Source of the DNA: Epiperipatus broadwayi
Taxonomy: Eukaryota > Onychophora > Udeonychophora > Euonychophora > Peripatidae
Assembly (NCBI GenBank): GCA_028023455.1
Contig: JAQFVV010000230.1
Coordinates: 1,612,001-1,676,000, forward strand
Direction: 5' to 3'
DNA length: 64,000 nt
Made by a program: the position numbers and the translations under genes. Of this stretch, positions 1-11,214 are shown in pieces; positions within the stretch are counted from its first letter, which is position 1; the number at the start of each line of letters is the position of its first letter. The notes beneath the pieces were generated by a model, which saw nothing but the letters and a program-made list of their open reading frames with translations, searched no databases and was not told where the DNA came from.

Positions 1-86
1 ATGTATCAAAGTATCGGCCGGGAAGCAAACCCGGGGCAACTGCTCGTAAGGCAGCTGTGCTGGCCACTCGACCACCAACGCTAGAC
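1..86 (-). repeat. minimal tRNA-derived SINE (SINE1), cut by the window edge
   Basis: Read on the minus strand, this has a Pol III A box (TGGTCGAGTGG) and a degenerate B box (GGTTTGCTTCC), as in a tRNA gene. It matches the three other SINE1 copies near 22.7, 33.7 and 51.6 kb, which have a poly(A) tail and target-site duplications. The anticodon-like loop reads TAC. The tail side is lost at the window start, so no duplication can be checked. A real tRNA gene is unlikely because the acceptor arms pair poorly. Confidence 0.75.
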
Positions 87-654
87 TAAATGGAATTTTA
101 AAATGTGGATATTATGAAACAACTGTAAATACTGATGTATTATTTTGTAAGACTTTTATAAACATTACCGCATAATTTTTGTTTCTTTTTAAAAAAATTA
201 TTTGAAATTTTACACATTTAAAATGTCATTTTACATCCCTGCAGATTGCCAGGAAATATTTTTTTATTTATCCAGAAAGCAAATATGGAAATCTGGAGAA
301 TTGGTTGCATAGTCAAGCACATGCACACCAAAACTAATTATTCAATAACTTCTAATTTAACAATTTTCCTTTCTTTATATATTTTTTACAATGTAATATT
401 TTATTCAATGTGATAGAGCTTCTTACAGTTTCAACTGGGCCAGTAGCCGTCTTTAGACCTGTAATATATAATGTTATATATAGAGCTCACAAAATAAGTT
501 CTTAACAAGTTTTGGAGAATATCCTCAACCCCAGATAGCTAGATTGAAAGACATATGGATGTCTGAAAATTTCAATTTTCTACTTAATAGTTAAACATTA
601 GATAAAGTGCTGGGCTTGTCCTGGTATTTTTAATATAATGCTTGAATATCCTGG

Positions 655-696
655 CACCTCACTGATAATGCCAATACCAGAAACCGGTCCAGGGTT
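655..696 (+). ncRNA. decayed hammerhead ribozyme, family B unit 1
   Basis: The motif reads CTGATAA (core CTGANGA, G8 changed to A), a weak stem II, GAAAC, then CGGTC. ACCGGT is a palindrome ending at the expected cleavage C (689). Stem I is partly lost. Not expected to cleave. Confidence 0.6.
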
Positions 697-1035
697 GTGG
701 ATATTATGCAAAGCTTGTTAAGAGCTTATTTTGCAAGCTCTATATATAACATTTGTAAAAGCAAGCTTATTAAATTAGATCATGTGACATCTGACTTGAT
801 TTTTTTGTAATTTTATTTTTTGCTATTAAGGATTTTCCAATTTTATATTGCTAAATCTATTAATATATGGTGCATCTGAACTTAGTTCAGTCCCATATGG
901 ATATTTAAGTTAGATAGCTGGATTGGAAGACATATGATCTCTGAAATTTTCAGATTTTCTACTTAATAGTCAAACATTAGATAAAGTGCTGAACTTGTCC
1001 TGGTATTTTTAATCTAATGCTTGAATATCCTGGCA

Positions 1036-1076
1036 CCTCACCGATGAAGCCAATAGCAGAAACTCTCTGGAGTTGA
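1036..1076 (+). ncRNA. decayed hammerhead ribozyme, family B unit 2
   Basis: It sits 379 bp after the first motif in the same orientation. CCGATGA replaces CTGATGA, GAAAC is kept, and the GTC cleavage triplet is changed to CTC. Stem I still pairs in part (CCTCA with TGGAG). Likely inactive. Confidence 0.5.
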
Positions 1077-1178
1077 GGATATTCTGCAAAGCTTGTTAAG
1101 AGCTTATTTTGCGAGCTCTATATATACAAGCTTATAAAATTAGGTCATGTGACATCTGACTTGATTTTTTTGTAAATA

Positions 1179-1549
1179 TATATATATGCAGTATATACAA
1201 TTATCTTAACCTCTTAATTTACATTATATAGTAGTGACATCAATTTTCACTCTATCTTACATTGTGATTAAATAAAATGCTTTCAAATTTAAATGTTTAG
1301 ACAACACAATCATGACTTGGTTTCAACACATAAAAAGTTGAAAACTTAGATTATTGATTTGGGTAATATATAAATAGTAAAAGTTTAGACCATTGAATGG
1401 ATATATAAAAGCAAAAAAAAAAAAAAAAACAGGAACAAATTACTAGTTAAAAAGTTGCATTATTAATTTCATTGCCATTTAGTGGTAGTCATTTTAAAGT
1501 TTTAAAGAGCAATAGATAAAAATAGTTAAAATGTGAGCCAAGTAGCCAC
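1179..1549. other. A/T-rich, nothing recognised
   Basis: It holds a short TA run (about 1183-1196) and an A17 run near 1413. No coding or repeat signal was seen. Confidence 0.6.
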
Positions 1550-1760
1550 AGTGTTTTATTGAATATATAACCAAGTTTTATGTGATTGTATTATGCAATG
1601 GTGGCTATCTCTGCCTGCCAGTCCTATGACTTCTAGGTTTGAATCCAGGCTGAGTAAACTAACATTTTTTCAATAGGCTTGGAGATTTTTTTTAGGTAGC
1701 CAGACCATGATCAATACTGGTTAGTAAACAAGTATCTCAATATTCGTAACTAGAAGACAA
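1550..1760 (+). repeat. possible tRNA-derived SINE (SINE3)
   Basis: A B-box-like AGGTTTGAATCCAGG near 1636 is followed by a body (TCAATACTGGTTAGTAAAC) resembling the end of a similar block at 27595-27800. The A box is unclear. The call rests on two diverged copies. Confidence 0.35.
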
Positions 1761-2337
1761 AATAAGAATAGAATAAGAAATTGATGAATACTGCCATTTC
1801 CTTTATTGTTATCCTATAAGAGACTGATAAAGTGGCTGATAAAGAGGCCTTTTCACGTAAAGAGTTGTGTAAAGAATAATATACCCTTATCCATCACATG
1901 ATTTATAATTTTTACTGAATCATATGTTTTATTAAATTGCATGACTTACAGTTTTAATTAAATCAAATAGCTTATAATTTTTATATAATCACATGAGTTA
2001 TACTTTTTACTTAATTCTAAGATAATTAATTTTAACTAGTCATCTAGTATTGGTCAGTAAATGGGTATCTTGTTATTATTTAGATGGAGTTAAAAGTCTC
2101 AAGTTAAGCTGCATTAATAAGATAAGTTGATAAATTGCTGTAAACAATAAACAATACAATTATAATATAATGCAACTAATACCAAGATAGACAAGAAATG
2201 TTCTACTTTTGTAGATATTTAACACATGGGTTACCTTTACCTTTAGTTGTAGAAAGTTGCATTTAATTAAAAATCTTTAAGCCATCTTTATATCTACCAG
2301 TTTAATGATTTTTTTTTAAAAAAAATACTTTAAATGG

Positions 2338-2640
2338 TAAGAGAACAGGTTTCCACTGTAGCGCCATCTATCCTAAGGTTGAGTAATCAGTGATTATCAT
2401 GATACAATTACACTCCCCTCTTCAGACCAGTTTTTGATTTTTGGCATTATCAATGAGGCAAAAATTGCTTTCCGTCTAGCTTTGAATCCCAAACTTTATT
2501 GGTAAAGATAAAAGCCAAAAACTGTTCTGGGAATGGTGGACTTAAATGCACTACCACATGGTATCGGCTGATAAATCAATCCTATTATAGATGGCGCTAA
2601 ATAGAGACTTGCTCTTATTTTATTTTAAATTGTATAAGAT
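2338..2640. repeat. family D fold-back repeat with ribozyme relics
   Basis: The two ends are inverted copies (CGCCATCTAT near 2363 and ATAGATGGCGCT near 2586). Inside, both arms carry relics of the motif seen in family A. The minus-strand relic at about 2430-2480 keeps CTGGTCTG after A-rich remains of GAAAC. The plus-strand relic is at about 2508-2545 (AAAACTGTTCTGGGAATGG). A tail, TTAAATTGTATAAGATAAAG, follows at 2622-2643. A second copy lies at 46195-47165. Confidence 0.6.
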
Positions 2641-2753
2641 AAAGAATTAAATGATTTTTTGCTATTACTAATTAATATTTTATAAAAATTTTAATACATA
2701 TTTTATAATTTTACCAGTTGCAAAGATAATTTATATATTTTTTTTTTTTTTAG

Positions 2754-2831
2754 GCATTTATGGCTTTCTATGTCGTCTGAGAGACAAACAGCTACTAGGC
2801 ATAACACTTCACTTCTTCTTAGTGTAAGAAG
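2754..2831 (+). CDS. candidate internal exon, unknown host gene
   Basis: A strong polypyrimidine tract ending TTTTTTTAG (AG at 2752-2753) precedes this 78-bp block, and a consensus donor GTAAGT follows at 2832. One frame is open from end to end (phase: one base, 25 codons, two bases) and includes SMSSERQTATRHNTSLLLS. The other two frames have stops. The base composition is less A/T-biased than the flanks, and I see no repeat similarity here. The length is a multiple of three. The protein is not recognised. A chance acceptor-donor pair remains possible, since T-runs are common here. Confidence 0.4.
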
Positions 2832-4070
2832 GTAAGTCTAATTGACAGAAATGGTTTTTTGGTTTTACTTGCAAATGTTTATAACATATTCTTATGCAGT
2901 ATTGATTGTTTCAGCATAAATTTATGACCAATTTAACACCCTTTAAATCAATGCAGTTTTATTATTCTCCTCTTACATTTCAACTGCCCGTCAATCATCT
3001 TCAAAACTGTAAATAATAATGCATTATTTTTATGTTTTTATAAGGTACAATTTTGTAATAGTCTTGAGGAAGGTTGGTAGATGATAGAAAGTGCATAATA
3101 AAACTTTTAATAAAAAAGGCATTGAAATGGTTGTAAATAGAATTTTAAAAGCCGTAGTAATTCATTTTTATCTTTATATTGATTATTATTATAATAAGAA
3201 TTTTGAATAAAGACTCTGATAAGTCAATTTTGTTATACACTTTAAAAAAAAAAAAGAAATATTATCACAAAGTAAAAAAAAAAACTTAAAAGCAGTTTTA
3301 AACAATAAATTATAAAACACTGTTCAAATAAAAGAGATGAGATTTTGATTTGTAATAAAATATAACTTATCATTGAAGTTTATAGTTAGTGTTAGCATGC
3401 TTACATGGTGGAAAAATTTAATTTAATTAGCAGAGTCTTTAGTCACATGGTCTATACACAAAATCATTCCAATTTATTTAAGAAGAAAATATTTTACATC
3501 ATATATCACAGTTTTCTGAAGAGGGTTATTGTAATAGTAGAAACTAATTAAAAAAAACAATAACCCCCATTTATACAAATGCTGTTGTTTAAACTTTTTT
3601 TAAAAAAAAAATTATACCATTGATTAATAAAAATTTTAAGAATAATTCTAATAATTGATGTATTTATTTATATATATATTTTATGGAAAGATAGGAATTT
3701 AGAAATGAGTGTTTAATAAATTACGAATACATGGATGTGAGATTTGGGAATACGTGTAAAAAAGTAATAAAAAGATTAGTCTGCTATTCGGAGCTACAGT
3801 CATGGTCTCAAAGTGCGTTTCACTAACAATAAAACGATTGGGGTGAAATTTTTTAATAATCCAGTAAAAGGAAATTATTGAAATCATATAATATTTAAGC
3901 ACCAAAAGCCATTGATTAAGTTTTTGATTTAAGTATCTGTTGCTCTCAGATCTCTACCATTGCATTAGGAGTTCAATCAATATTGAATGTATAATTGAGA
4001 GTAAGTCTGATTCAAATTCAGGATTTTACTAAATTTATAAAATGAAATAACTGCCAATATATAAAAAAAG
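2832..4070. other. no recognisable gene; intron-like
   Basis: A/T-rich with homopolymer runs (near 3243, 3280 and 3600). A 68-codon minus frame at 3699-3905 has no recognisable motif and looks like chance. Confidence 0.55.
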
Positions 4071-4200
4071 CCTGGTTTGGTGCAATGATAGAATAACAAA
4101 CTGTAGGGCCAAAGTCCAAAATCATGGCCTAGCTCTGTTATTTCTAGTACTTGAATTTTTTATGAACTTCCAAGTAATAAACAATTTGATTTTTTTTTTA
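4071..4200 (+). repeat. tRNA-derived SINE (SINE2)
   Basis: The head TGGTTTGGTGCAATGATAGA resembles a tRNA A-box region. The shared tail motif TTTTTTATGAACTTCCAAG and AATAAACAATTTGAT, then a T run, recur in the copies at 13.2, 33.6-33.9, 34.2-34.5, 42.4, 48.6 and 54.7-54.9 kb. Confidence 0.65.
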
Positions 4201-4371
4201 TTAAAATAAAACTTGTTTTAATCAACATTTTAAAACCGAATTTCATCCAAATGCTTTTTTTTCTCCAAATTTTGCATGTTAGATTATATTTTGAAAAACA
4301 ATGAAGGAAAAGACAATAGTCATTAGTCTAGTCAAAATTAGTGACAGTTTTTTGATCATTTCTTTTATTTT

Positions 4372-4800
4372 ATCTTAGAATTAAGAATAATTAGATTCTA
4401 TTTACCAACATGCGAACAGATGGCTGATTGATGTTAGCTATAGATCAGCTTTCTAAAAAAAAATCATTCTTTTTAAAATGTAAAAATTTTGTAAGCTTCA
4501 GAGCAGTGGAACATATCTTCTAGGTAATGATAGTTAGATATCCATATTCCAACCGGAAATCAGTTATCTAAAGGCTACCTACCTAAAAAAAAAAGTTGTC
4601 TGCAGTAGAATCTGAAAACTTTTCTTAAGCTTCAGCTTGAGTTGAGTAGAATAGTAGTGTAGACCATATCCTATAACTAAGAATGGTGAGATATCATTTA
4701 CCAATCAGCAATCAGATAGCTAATTGTATCGGCTACAGTCAGCTACCTAATAAACTTCTTTTTGCTAAGAACCTAATTTTTTTTTTCCAAACTTCAATTC
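4372..4800 (+). repeat. three degenerate tandem repeats
   Basis: Three diverged units begin near 4380, 4515 and 4675. Each has a block like AGATATCATTTACCAATCAG, then AGCTA..CAGCTACCTA and an A or T run. A related block starts near 8528. They may be very old SINEs; no clear A/B boxes are left. Confidence 0.4.
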
Positions 4801-5871
4801 AAGCTGGGTAAATTAGTAAAATGGTGAACATGGAGCTAAAAGTTTATGAATTAATTTTCCAGCTGTGGAAAGTAAAAAAAAACTGTTTGGTGAATGGATA
4901 AGTTTTGCGTTCTGACTCATTTTGTACTTTGAATGTCACGTGATTTCTGATCATTTGATTACGCAATAATTTCTTAGTGGATTAATTGCAATATATCATG
5001 TATAAACATCGTTGAAATATGTTGCGTGTTTATTATATTTCTCTTATTGATATACAAACGTGCAATGTAAATAATATAATAAATCTCTTACTGATATTTT
5101 ATTTCATTTATTCTTAAATTCTTGCTTCAACATCCTGGGAGGTTTTATAAAAGTTTCATTGATACAAATCTTTGCTCTAATGCTTAAAAACCAGACAAAA
5201 GGAAAAAAATAATGAATTGAACCTGTAAAATTCAGTTTCATTGGAAACTCAGCGAATCAGTGGGGATTATTGTCGTCAGTGATTGATGGAAACATTGGGT
5301 CCATGGGGAAGAGGGTAAATGTCGTACCGCAGAAGAAAGATTTAACTGTTGTTTTGATTAGATAGAAAATAACTTAGCAGATTTTAAAAATTCATTTCTG
5401 AAGAATTAGATTGGCGTCTTTTTTCTTCTCCTGAGACTTACATTCAAACTACAGTTAAGAATGATAGAAATGAATTGTGGGTAATGTTGAATATGAATTA
5501 AATATGAACATGAGTTAAATGGAAGAAAAGGCTACATGTATAGGAAATTACTTTAAAATTAAATATTAATTAATTCTATTATAATACAAGATGGAGATGA
5601 AAAATGTGTTTTATTTTTGGAAAATAAAGAATAATAAAACGCGTACATACCCAATAACTTGTATACAAATACATAGATTTATATAGGCAAGAATTTTCAT
5701 TCAGGAGATAAACTTCATACTGATGTAGAACTGAAATTAGTTTCATAAACTGTTTATAGATAAATAATCCATCCTGGTGCCAGGACCTATTCCGATGTTT
5801 GCAGAGAGTAACAATAAATAAAAATATGTTTGCAGAGAGTAACAATAAATAAAAATATATTTTCATCAGAC
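4801..5871. other. unannotated stretch
   Basis: Position 5250-5340 is locally richer in G/C and may be single-copy. I could not build a convincing exon there. The 95-codon minus frame at 5579-5866 overlaps a short tandem duplication and looks like chance. Confidence 0.5.
5795..5856 (+). repeat. 31-bp exact tandem duplication
   Basis: The block starting ATGTTTGCAGAGAGTAACAA occurs twice, at 5795 and 5826, with no visible difference. This points to a recent slippage event. Confidence 0.85.
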
Positions 5872-6464
5872 TAATCAGTTGTGGATTGAGAATGTTTTAA
5901 AGTTCACCATATCTTTTTCTGATTTCTAGCATCTCTTCTCCACATACTCCTACACATTTTCTTATTTTATCCATTCATCTTACATGTGGTCTCTTTCTGG
6001 GTCTTTTACATTTTCTTAGAATGTAGTTTAATATTTCAATTATTCATCTATTACCATCTCTTCTAGCAATATGTCCAGCCCAACTCCACTTCAGACTTTT
6101 AATTCTTTCAGTGATGTTAGTAAGACTTGTTTGTTTTGTTATCTATATATGTGTTTTTGATCTCTTCTTGTTAGTACTAATATACATTTCTGTATATTTC
6201 ATTGAATGGTCTATTAAGTGTCCAAGTCTCAGACCCTTAGGTAAGAACTGATAAAACACATTTATTAAAAACTTTCCAAATATTTCCTTTTAATGATAAG
6301 TTATTTCTATCAAAAGCACTCCAACCAAGTTTAATTTTAATGACCAAGGTATTTGTAGCTATTAACTTCTTCTAACTCATTGTAATCAATCTTTATTTTC
6401 ATCTTTTGAGAAAATCCATTGAACATTATTTTTAACATTTACTTTTAGTCCTACTTTCGTACTC

Positions 6465-7310
6465 TCATCTGATAACTTGCAACATTTTCTGAAGTGCTGA
6501 CGCATTATTTGCAAAAAGAACTACATTATCTTTAAAATCTAAATGACTTAAATAATCTCCATTTACTTTTATTCCTTTAGCTTCCCATTTTAATCTACAA
6601 AATACTTCTTGCAGCACTGCTGTAAAAAGTTTTGGAGATATGGAGTCACCCAGTCTTACAACCTTCTCAATGTTAATCTTCCTAGTATCATTATGTAATC
6701 TAATTGTTGCTTTTGCATTTTTAAAATTATTCTTCAGAAAATGATAATATCCTGGGTCTATGCCTTGATGATCCAATACTTTAATCACTGAAGAAATGCT
6801 TATAGAATCAGATGCCTTTTCATAATCTATAAATCCAAAGCATAGTGGCAACTCATATTCATTTGCCCTTTCTATAACTTCTCTCATTACTTGAATAAGA
6901 TCCATTGTACTAAAACCATTTTTAAATCCAGCTTGTTCTTTTGATTGATTGAAATCCAAAGTTTTCTGGTGACAAGTTGTAATTATTTTGGTAAAAAAAT
7001 TATATAAAACTGATAAAAGACTAATACATTTATAATTTCTAATATCTTCTGTATCACCTTTTTTAAATATTAATACTTTGGTATATAACTTTGTGAAACA
7101 AAAATTCTATTTCTTTGCCTCCTTTTAAGATATTGGTTATGATTCCATCATTACCTGGACCTTTTCCCTACTTCATAAATTTAATTTCCTGTCTCACTTC
7201 TTCAATTAAAATTCTGGGCAATTCATAAGATATAATATTTGCAGGAGGTACTTGTTCTTTATTATTATATAGTTCTTGATAGAACTCTTCTACCCATTTG
7301 ATAATGTCAT
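6465..7310 (-). pseudogene. RTE reverse transcriptase domain, dead
   Basis: The open part at 6465-6959 shows the RT blocks in order. EQAGFKNGFSTMDLI precedes block A (FIDYEKASDSI, where F has become S). Next comes the G-ISPKLF block, read here as RLGDSISPKLF. Then comes the catalytic box, read FKDNVVLF where the family has FADDVVLF. The second aspartate is lost, so the enzyme cannot be active. The upstream linker continues with frameshifts to about 7310. Confidence 0.85.
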
Positions 7311-7952
7311 CTTTGTTTAGTAATAGTTTCTTTTTTTTTTCTTATTGCAGATATGTTTCCTACCAATACCAAAATATTGTTTTACACTCTTGAGACTATT
7401 ATTCTCTTCTATAATTTTCCTTGCTAGTTCACAATTATATTTTCTTATATCATTATCAACTCTTTTTCACACTATTTTACAAAATTCAAGATATTCAATC
7501 CTTCTTAATGCATCGTTTTTATATATCTTCATATTCATTCTTTTCTTCATAAATTCTCTAGTTTCAGTTGAAATTTTATTGGTCAATTCCTGCATTTTTC
7601 TACCAGCTATCTTCATTGCAGTTTTTAAAAGTGTATCAGTTATTTTCCTATTAATTTCATTCAAATCTGAATCATGTTCAACATTTGCTAATATTTGGAA
7701 ACGATTTGCAAATTCTAATTTTGAAGATTAAGAATATCAACTGTGAATATTGTTTTTCTTAATAATTTTTGTCTCTAGTTTTGCATTAACATATATTTTG
7801 TATTTCACTAATCGATGATCACTTCCTGTGTTAAATTTATTAAGAACATTACTACAATCTTGAATTACTTATTTTCTGTTAGTCAAAATATAATCCAATT
7901 CTGCTGTATCTTCATTTGGATGCTTTCATGTCCATTTCCTTTAACATTTTTC

Positions 7953-8490
7953 TCAATGAAAAAAATTCATAATATAAAGTTTTTCTTTTTCTGAAAACTC
8001 CACAAGTCTATGTTCTCTCTCATTTCTATTATCATAATCAAATTTACCTACAGCACTTTCACCTTTCAATTGTTTACCAATTCTAGCATTAAAGTCTTTC
8101 GTAAAAATTTTAAAATATTGTTTGGTATGATCAAAAGCCTTTTGTACATTTATATAAAAATTCTCTATTACTTCATCACTATGACAACTTGTTGGGGTAT
8201 AAACTTGAATTATCTGCATTTGGTATCTGTTATTAAACTGAATAACTAATCTTGCCACTCTGACCAATACATCATCAATCTCCACATTCTCTTTTTATTT
8301 ATAATGAATCCTACTCTATTCCACTTGTACTTCAAATTTTTGTGCCTTTGTAGTAGAGTACATGTCCACTTTTTTAATCAATTGATTCTTCACCTATTTT
8401 TTCTAACCTCATGAAATCCAATAATGTCCCATTTAATATGAGACAGTTTTCAAATTCTTGCAATCTTCCTTCACTTGAAAGTGATCCACA
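7953..8490 (-). pseudogene. RTE apurinic-type endonuclease domain, dead
   Basis: The frame at 7953-8285 contains RVARLVIQFNNRYQMQIIQ, VYTPTSCHSDE and TKDFNARIGKQ. These match the exonuclease-endonuclease-phosphatase fold of RTE elements (GDFNAKIG in the family). The N-terminal part continues to about 8490 with stops (N-GSLSSEGRL and KSGHVLYYKGT are readable). In life this enzyme nicks target DNA to start reverse transcription. Confidence 0.8.
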
Positions 8491-8929
8491 GTTGTAAATA
8501 CATTTCTTATATAGCTCTTTAAACCAAGAACAATTAGATATCCATTATTTAACCAGTAGTGAGTTCAGCTGGCCCTAAATCAGTGATAAACAAAAAATAT
8601 TTAAATTTCAGCCAAGTCCAAACACAGGTTGTCAACATGATGGATATACTAGGTAATCTGCCAATGTTTCCAGTCCTTTGCTAGTATTGTGTTTCACCCA
8701 ATTTGGTAATTTTGTGGCATTACTACTTTTATATATATTTTGCATATGTTTAATTCATTGCTTTATATAATTATAAATAATTTATAAAGTGCTTTTAATT
8801 TCATTACTAAGTACACAACTCTCATAATCTCTAAACAAGATTAGATATTGGAAAACTTATGAGCTGGTAAACAAAAATAATACATCAAGTAACATCCACT
8901 ATTTTATATTATTCAATGAAAATACATTA

Positions 8930-9800
8930 TTACCATCATCAACATTTTCAATCATTATCAATCCACTGCAGGAGGAAAGCCGCTCCAAATTTAAGGTTTT
9001 TTTTTAAATTTTTAGTTCATTCATCCATCTCACATTTGGTCTCTTTCTAGGTCTTTTGTAATCTCTTGGGACCCAATTTAAGATTTTAACAGCCTATCTA
9101 TTATCATTTTTCTAGTAATATTTCCAGCCCAGCTCTATTTCAATCTCTTTTAATTATATCAGTAGTATCTTTTTGTTCCTTCACTCATGTATTTCATTTT
9201 CAATTACTTATTATTATTTCTAAAATCCATCTCTCCATACTTCAGTGAGGGGTTTGAAGTTGCTGTATTGCTTTTCTGGCAAGTGTCCAAGTCTCAAATC
9301 CATAAGTAGAACTGTTAAACATATAGGCATATTTCCTTTTAATATCAAATCATTTTTACCAAAACCCCTCTATTCACGTTTAATTCTGTGATTAATTTCA
9401 TCCAATGAGTTGCCATCTTGACCAAGATATTTGTAATTGTCAACTTCTTCTAATTCATCATTATCAATCTTTTTTTTTTTTTATTTTTTGAAAAAAATTC
9501 ATTGGACATTACTTTAGTCTTTTTTAACTAGTTCTACTTTTTTACTTATATCTGGTAACTTTTGCAACATTTCGTGATGACATGATATTTCTGAAGAATA
9601 TTTATCAAAATACAACAGCCATAATTACATTACATAGTTATACTATGAAGATTAAAAGCCAGAATGGAGTGAACAGGATGACTCTATATCTTCAAAAAAT
9701 TTTACAATAGTTTTAGAAGTATTTTGTGGATTAAAATGGGAAACTTATTATCCAAGTCATCTACATTTTGGAGATGATTTGGGGTATTTTTCTTTTTGGA
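8930..9800 (-). mobile_element. 5'-truncated RTE copy with inverted 5' segment
   Basis: From about 9575 down to 8930 is a minus-strand RTE 3' end, ending in CATCATCAACATT and ATTATCAATCCACTGCAG. From about 9580 to 9790 the orientation flips. The plus strand reads remains of the RT (DSISSKNFTIVLEVFCGLKW, then SHLHFGDDLGYF). The inverted piece is the part of the ORF that should lie just upstream of the minus piece. That is the classic twin-priming arrangement. Confidence 0.75.
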
Positions 9801-10519
9801 AATAAAAGTATATCATAAGAAAGTCCAAATATTGGTATCTGGAACAAAAATACCTAGATTTTTTAATTACAGTAAATGTAAAGCATTCCTACCAATACTT
9901 TTCTTTCCTATAAAATGCACTTTACAAATATAGACCTATTATTTGTCTTACATTATAGAGGTTAAGAAATTGTGAAACATTTCCTACAGGAATGCTCCTC
10001 TTTCCAATCATAACATATTCTTATTATTGACATTACTCACTCACACAAACAATAAAGTCTCATTGACAGCATATGTAGAGACCCTTTTCCCAACACAACA
10101 ATCATTCACCATCATTTTTTTTACCTTCTGGTTTATAAGATGCAACCTGATTTTTAAACCCACATCTCACAAATACCCCAAAGTAATATCAAAATAAAAA
10201 AATAAATCTATACAGCTGTGGATATTTTTTGAAACTATATGAAATTTGATCCAATTATACCACAGTAAAACATTGCATTTCATTACTATTGTGCATCATA
10301 AACTATTATAGATCATAGTTGTGTAAGAATATTAGCAAAATTTTGTTTTGGTTAGTATTGTAGTGTTATATGAATTTTTATTTTATAATTTTAATTTCTA
10401 TATGCATACTATGCATATAAAATTTTGTTATATATGTGTATGCATGTTGGAAAGCTACTGTACAGTATGCAGATCAGTAAACAATATGTATCCTATTGTA
10501 ATCCAAACTTGACCAACAT
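9801..10519. other. no recognisable gene
   Basis: A/T-rich, with short TATATGTG-type runs near 10420. No open frame of note. Confidence 0.6.
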
Positions 10520-10790
10520 AATGCGAACTTTAAACCACTAAACATCACATGATCACTATTTCTTATGCTAGCACATTACTGTTATTAAAACAGGCAAAAC
10601 TCTCCATACAGTAGTGCCACTCAGTGCCAACCAGAGTAATCAATGGATGTCAGTAGGCTTGTGTATAGGGATTTTATGCACAAGCCTTCTGGAATCCATT
10701 GATTACTCTGGTTGGCACTGAGTGGCACTACTGTATGGAGAGTTTTGCCTGTTTTAATAATGTGAGCTATTATATGTGACATTATGATGA
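10520..10790 (-). repeat. family A hairpin element, copy 1
   Basis: The arms 10582-10648 and 10694-10760 are identical inverted repeats of 67 bp with a 45-bp loop. The outer left end has the family tail (AAACATCACATGATCACTAT, plus-strand reading). Unlike copies 2-6 it lacks the central ribozyme block. Perfect arms in an otherwise old repeat suggest a recent event or arm correction. Confidence 0.85.
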
Positions 10791-11214
10791 ATTCAAGGCA
10801 AGACTATAAGATAAAACAAGAGCAGATCTCTCCTCTAATGTGATCTAAAGTAAGCTTACATAAGTAGTGATTGCTTAATGGTAATGAATTTTAAACCCCC
10901 AATTCAGACTCAATTCTGAATTTTGTTTTTATGTGGGGAGAACTTAGATTCATTGCTGGAATAAATACATTTGTGAATCTAGAAATTACTTTTAATTTCA
11001 TTTTACTATTTAAGATGGGGGGAAAGCTTGTATGAGGAAAAGGCTGAGATTACTAAAATATATAGTCACTGACCTAGAGTCAGATCAACTCTTGAAACAG
11101 ATTGACTTAGGGCTTTTTTTCCAATTATGGACTTTTAACTTAAATAATGAAATGGAATTAAAATAAGTTTCTAGATGCATAACAGCATTACTTCTGGTTT
11201 TGAATCCAAGTTCT

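Larger units (their letters stand above)
475..1178 (+). repeat. family B repeat, head-to-tail dimer (~380-bp period) with ribozyme remnants
   Basis: Two direct copies are offset by about 380 bp: the block starting GATAGCTAGATTGAAAGACA near 533 recurs near 913. Both end in a shared tail (TCATGTGACATCTGACTTGA) at about 780-800 and 1150-1170. The first copy is also flanked by inverted repeats: a TATATAGAGCTC end near 478 and GAGCTCTATATA-type ends near 750. Each unit has one hammerhead-like motif. A tandem dimer of a short ribozyme-bearing unit is the usual genomic form of animal retrozymes. Retrozyme is my inference; the repeats themselves are directly visible. Confidence 0.8.
5872..8500 (-). 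mobile_element. RTE-type LINE, nearly full ORF, inactive
   Basis: Reading from 8500 down gives an apurinic endonuclease, a reverse transcriptase and the C-terminal domain typical of RTE elements (residues like LTYGSETW and RPRKRPHVRWMDE in the family). It ends in the family's 3' tip, which includes a CTCCACATACTCC block on the plus strand near 5938. Stops and frameshifts break the ORF into pieces, and the 5' end is truncated near 8500. At least eight shorter copies of this family occur in the window, nearly all 3' ends, as expected for incomplete reverse transcription. The clade is inferred from motif memory, not from a tree. Confidence 0.85.

Noticed and set aside
7345-7731. 128-codon plus-strand hydrophobic protein
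   Set aside because: It lies antisense to the RTE ORF; the Leu/Phe/Ile richness comes from the reversed A-rich strand.
10541-10560. Family A tail (ACATCACATGATC) as a copy of the LINE-2 CATCACA tail, making LINE-2 the helper
   Set aside because: The match is short and low-complexity. LINE-2 ends in a repeat, while the family A tail continues with unrelated sequence on both sides.
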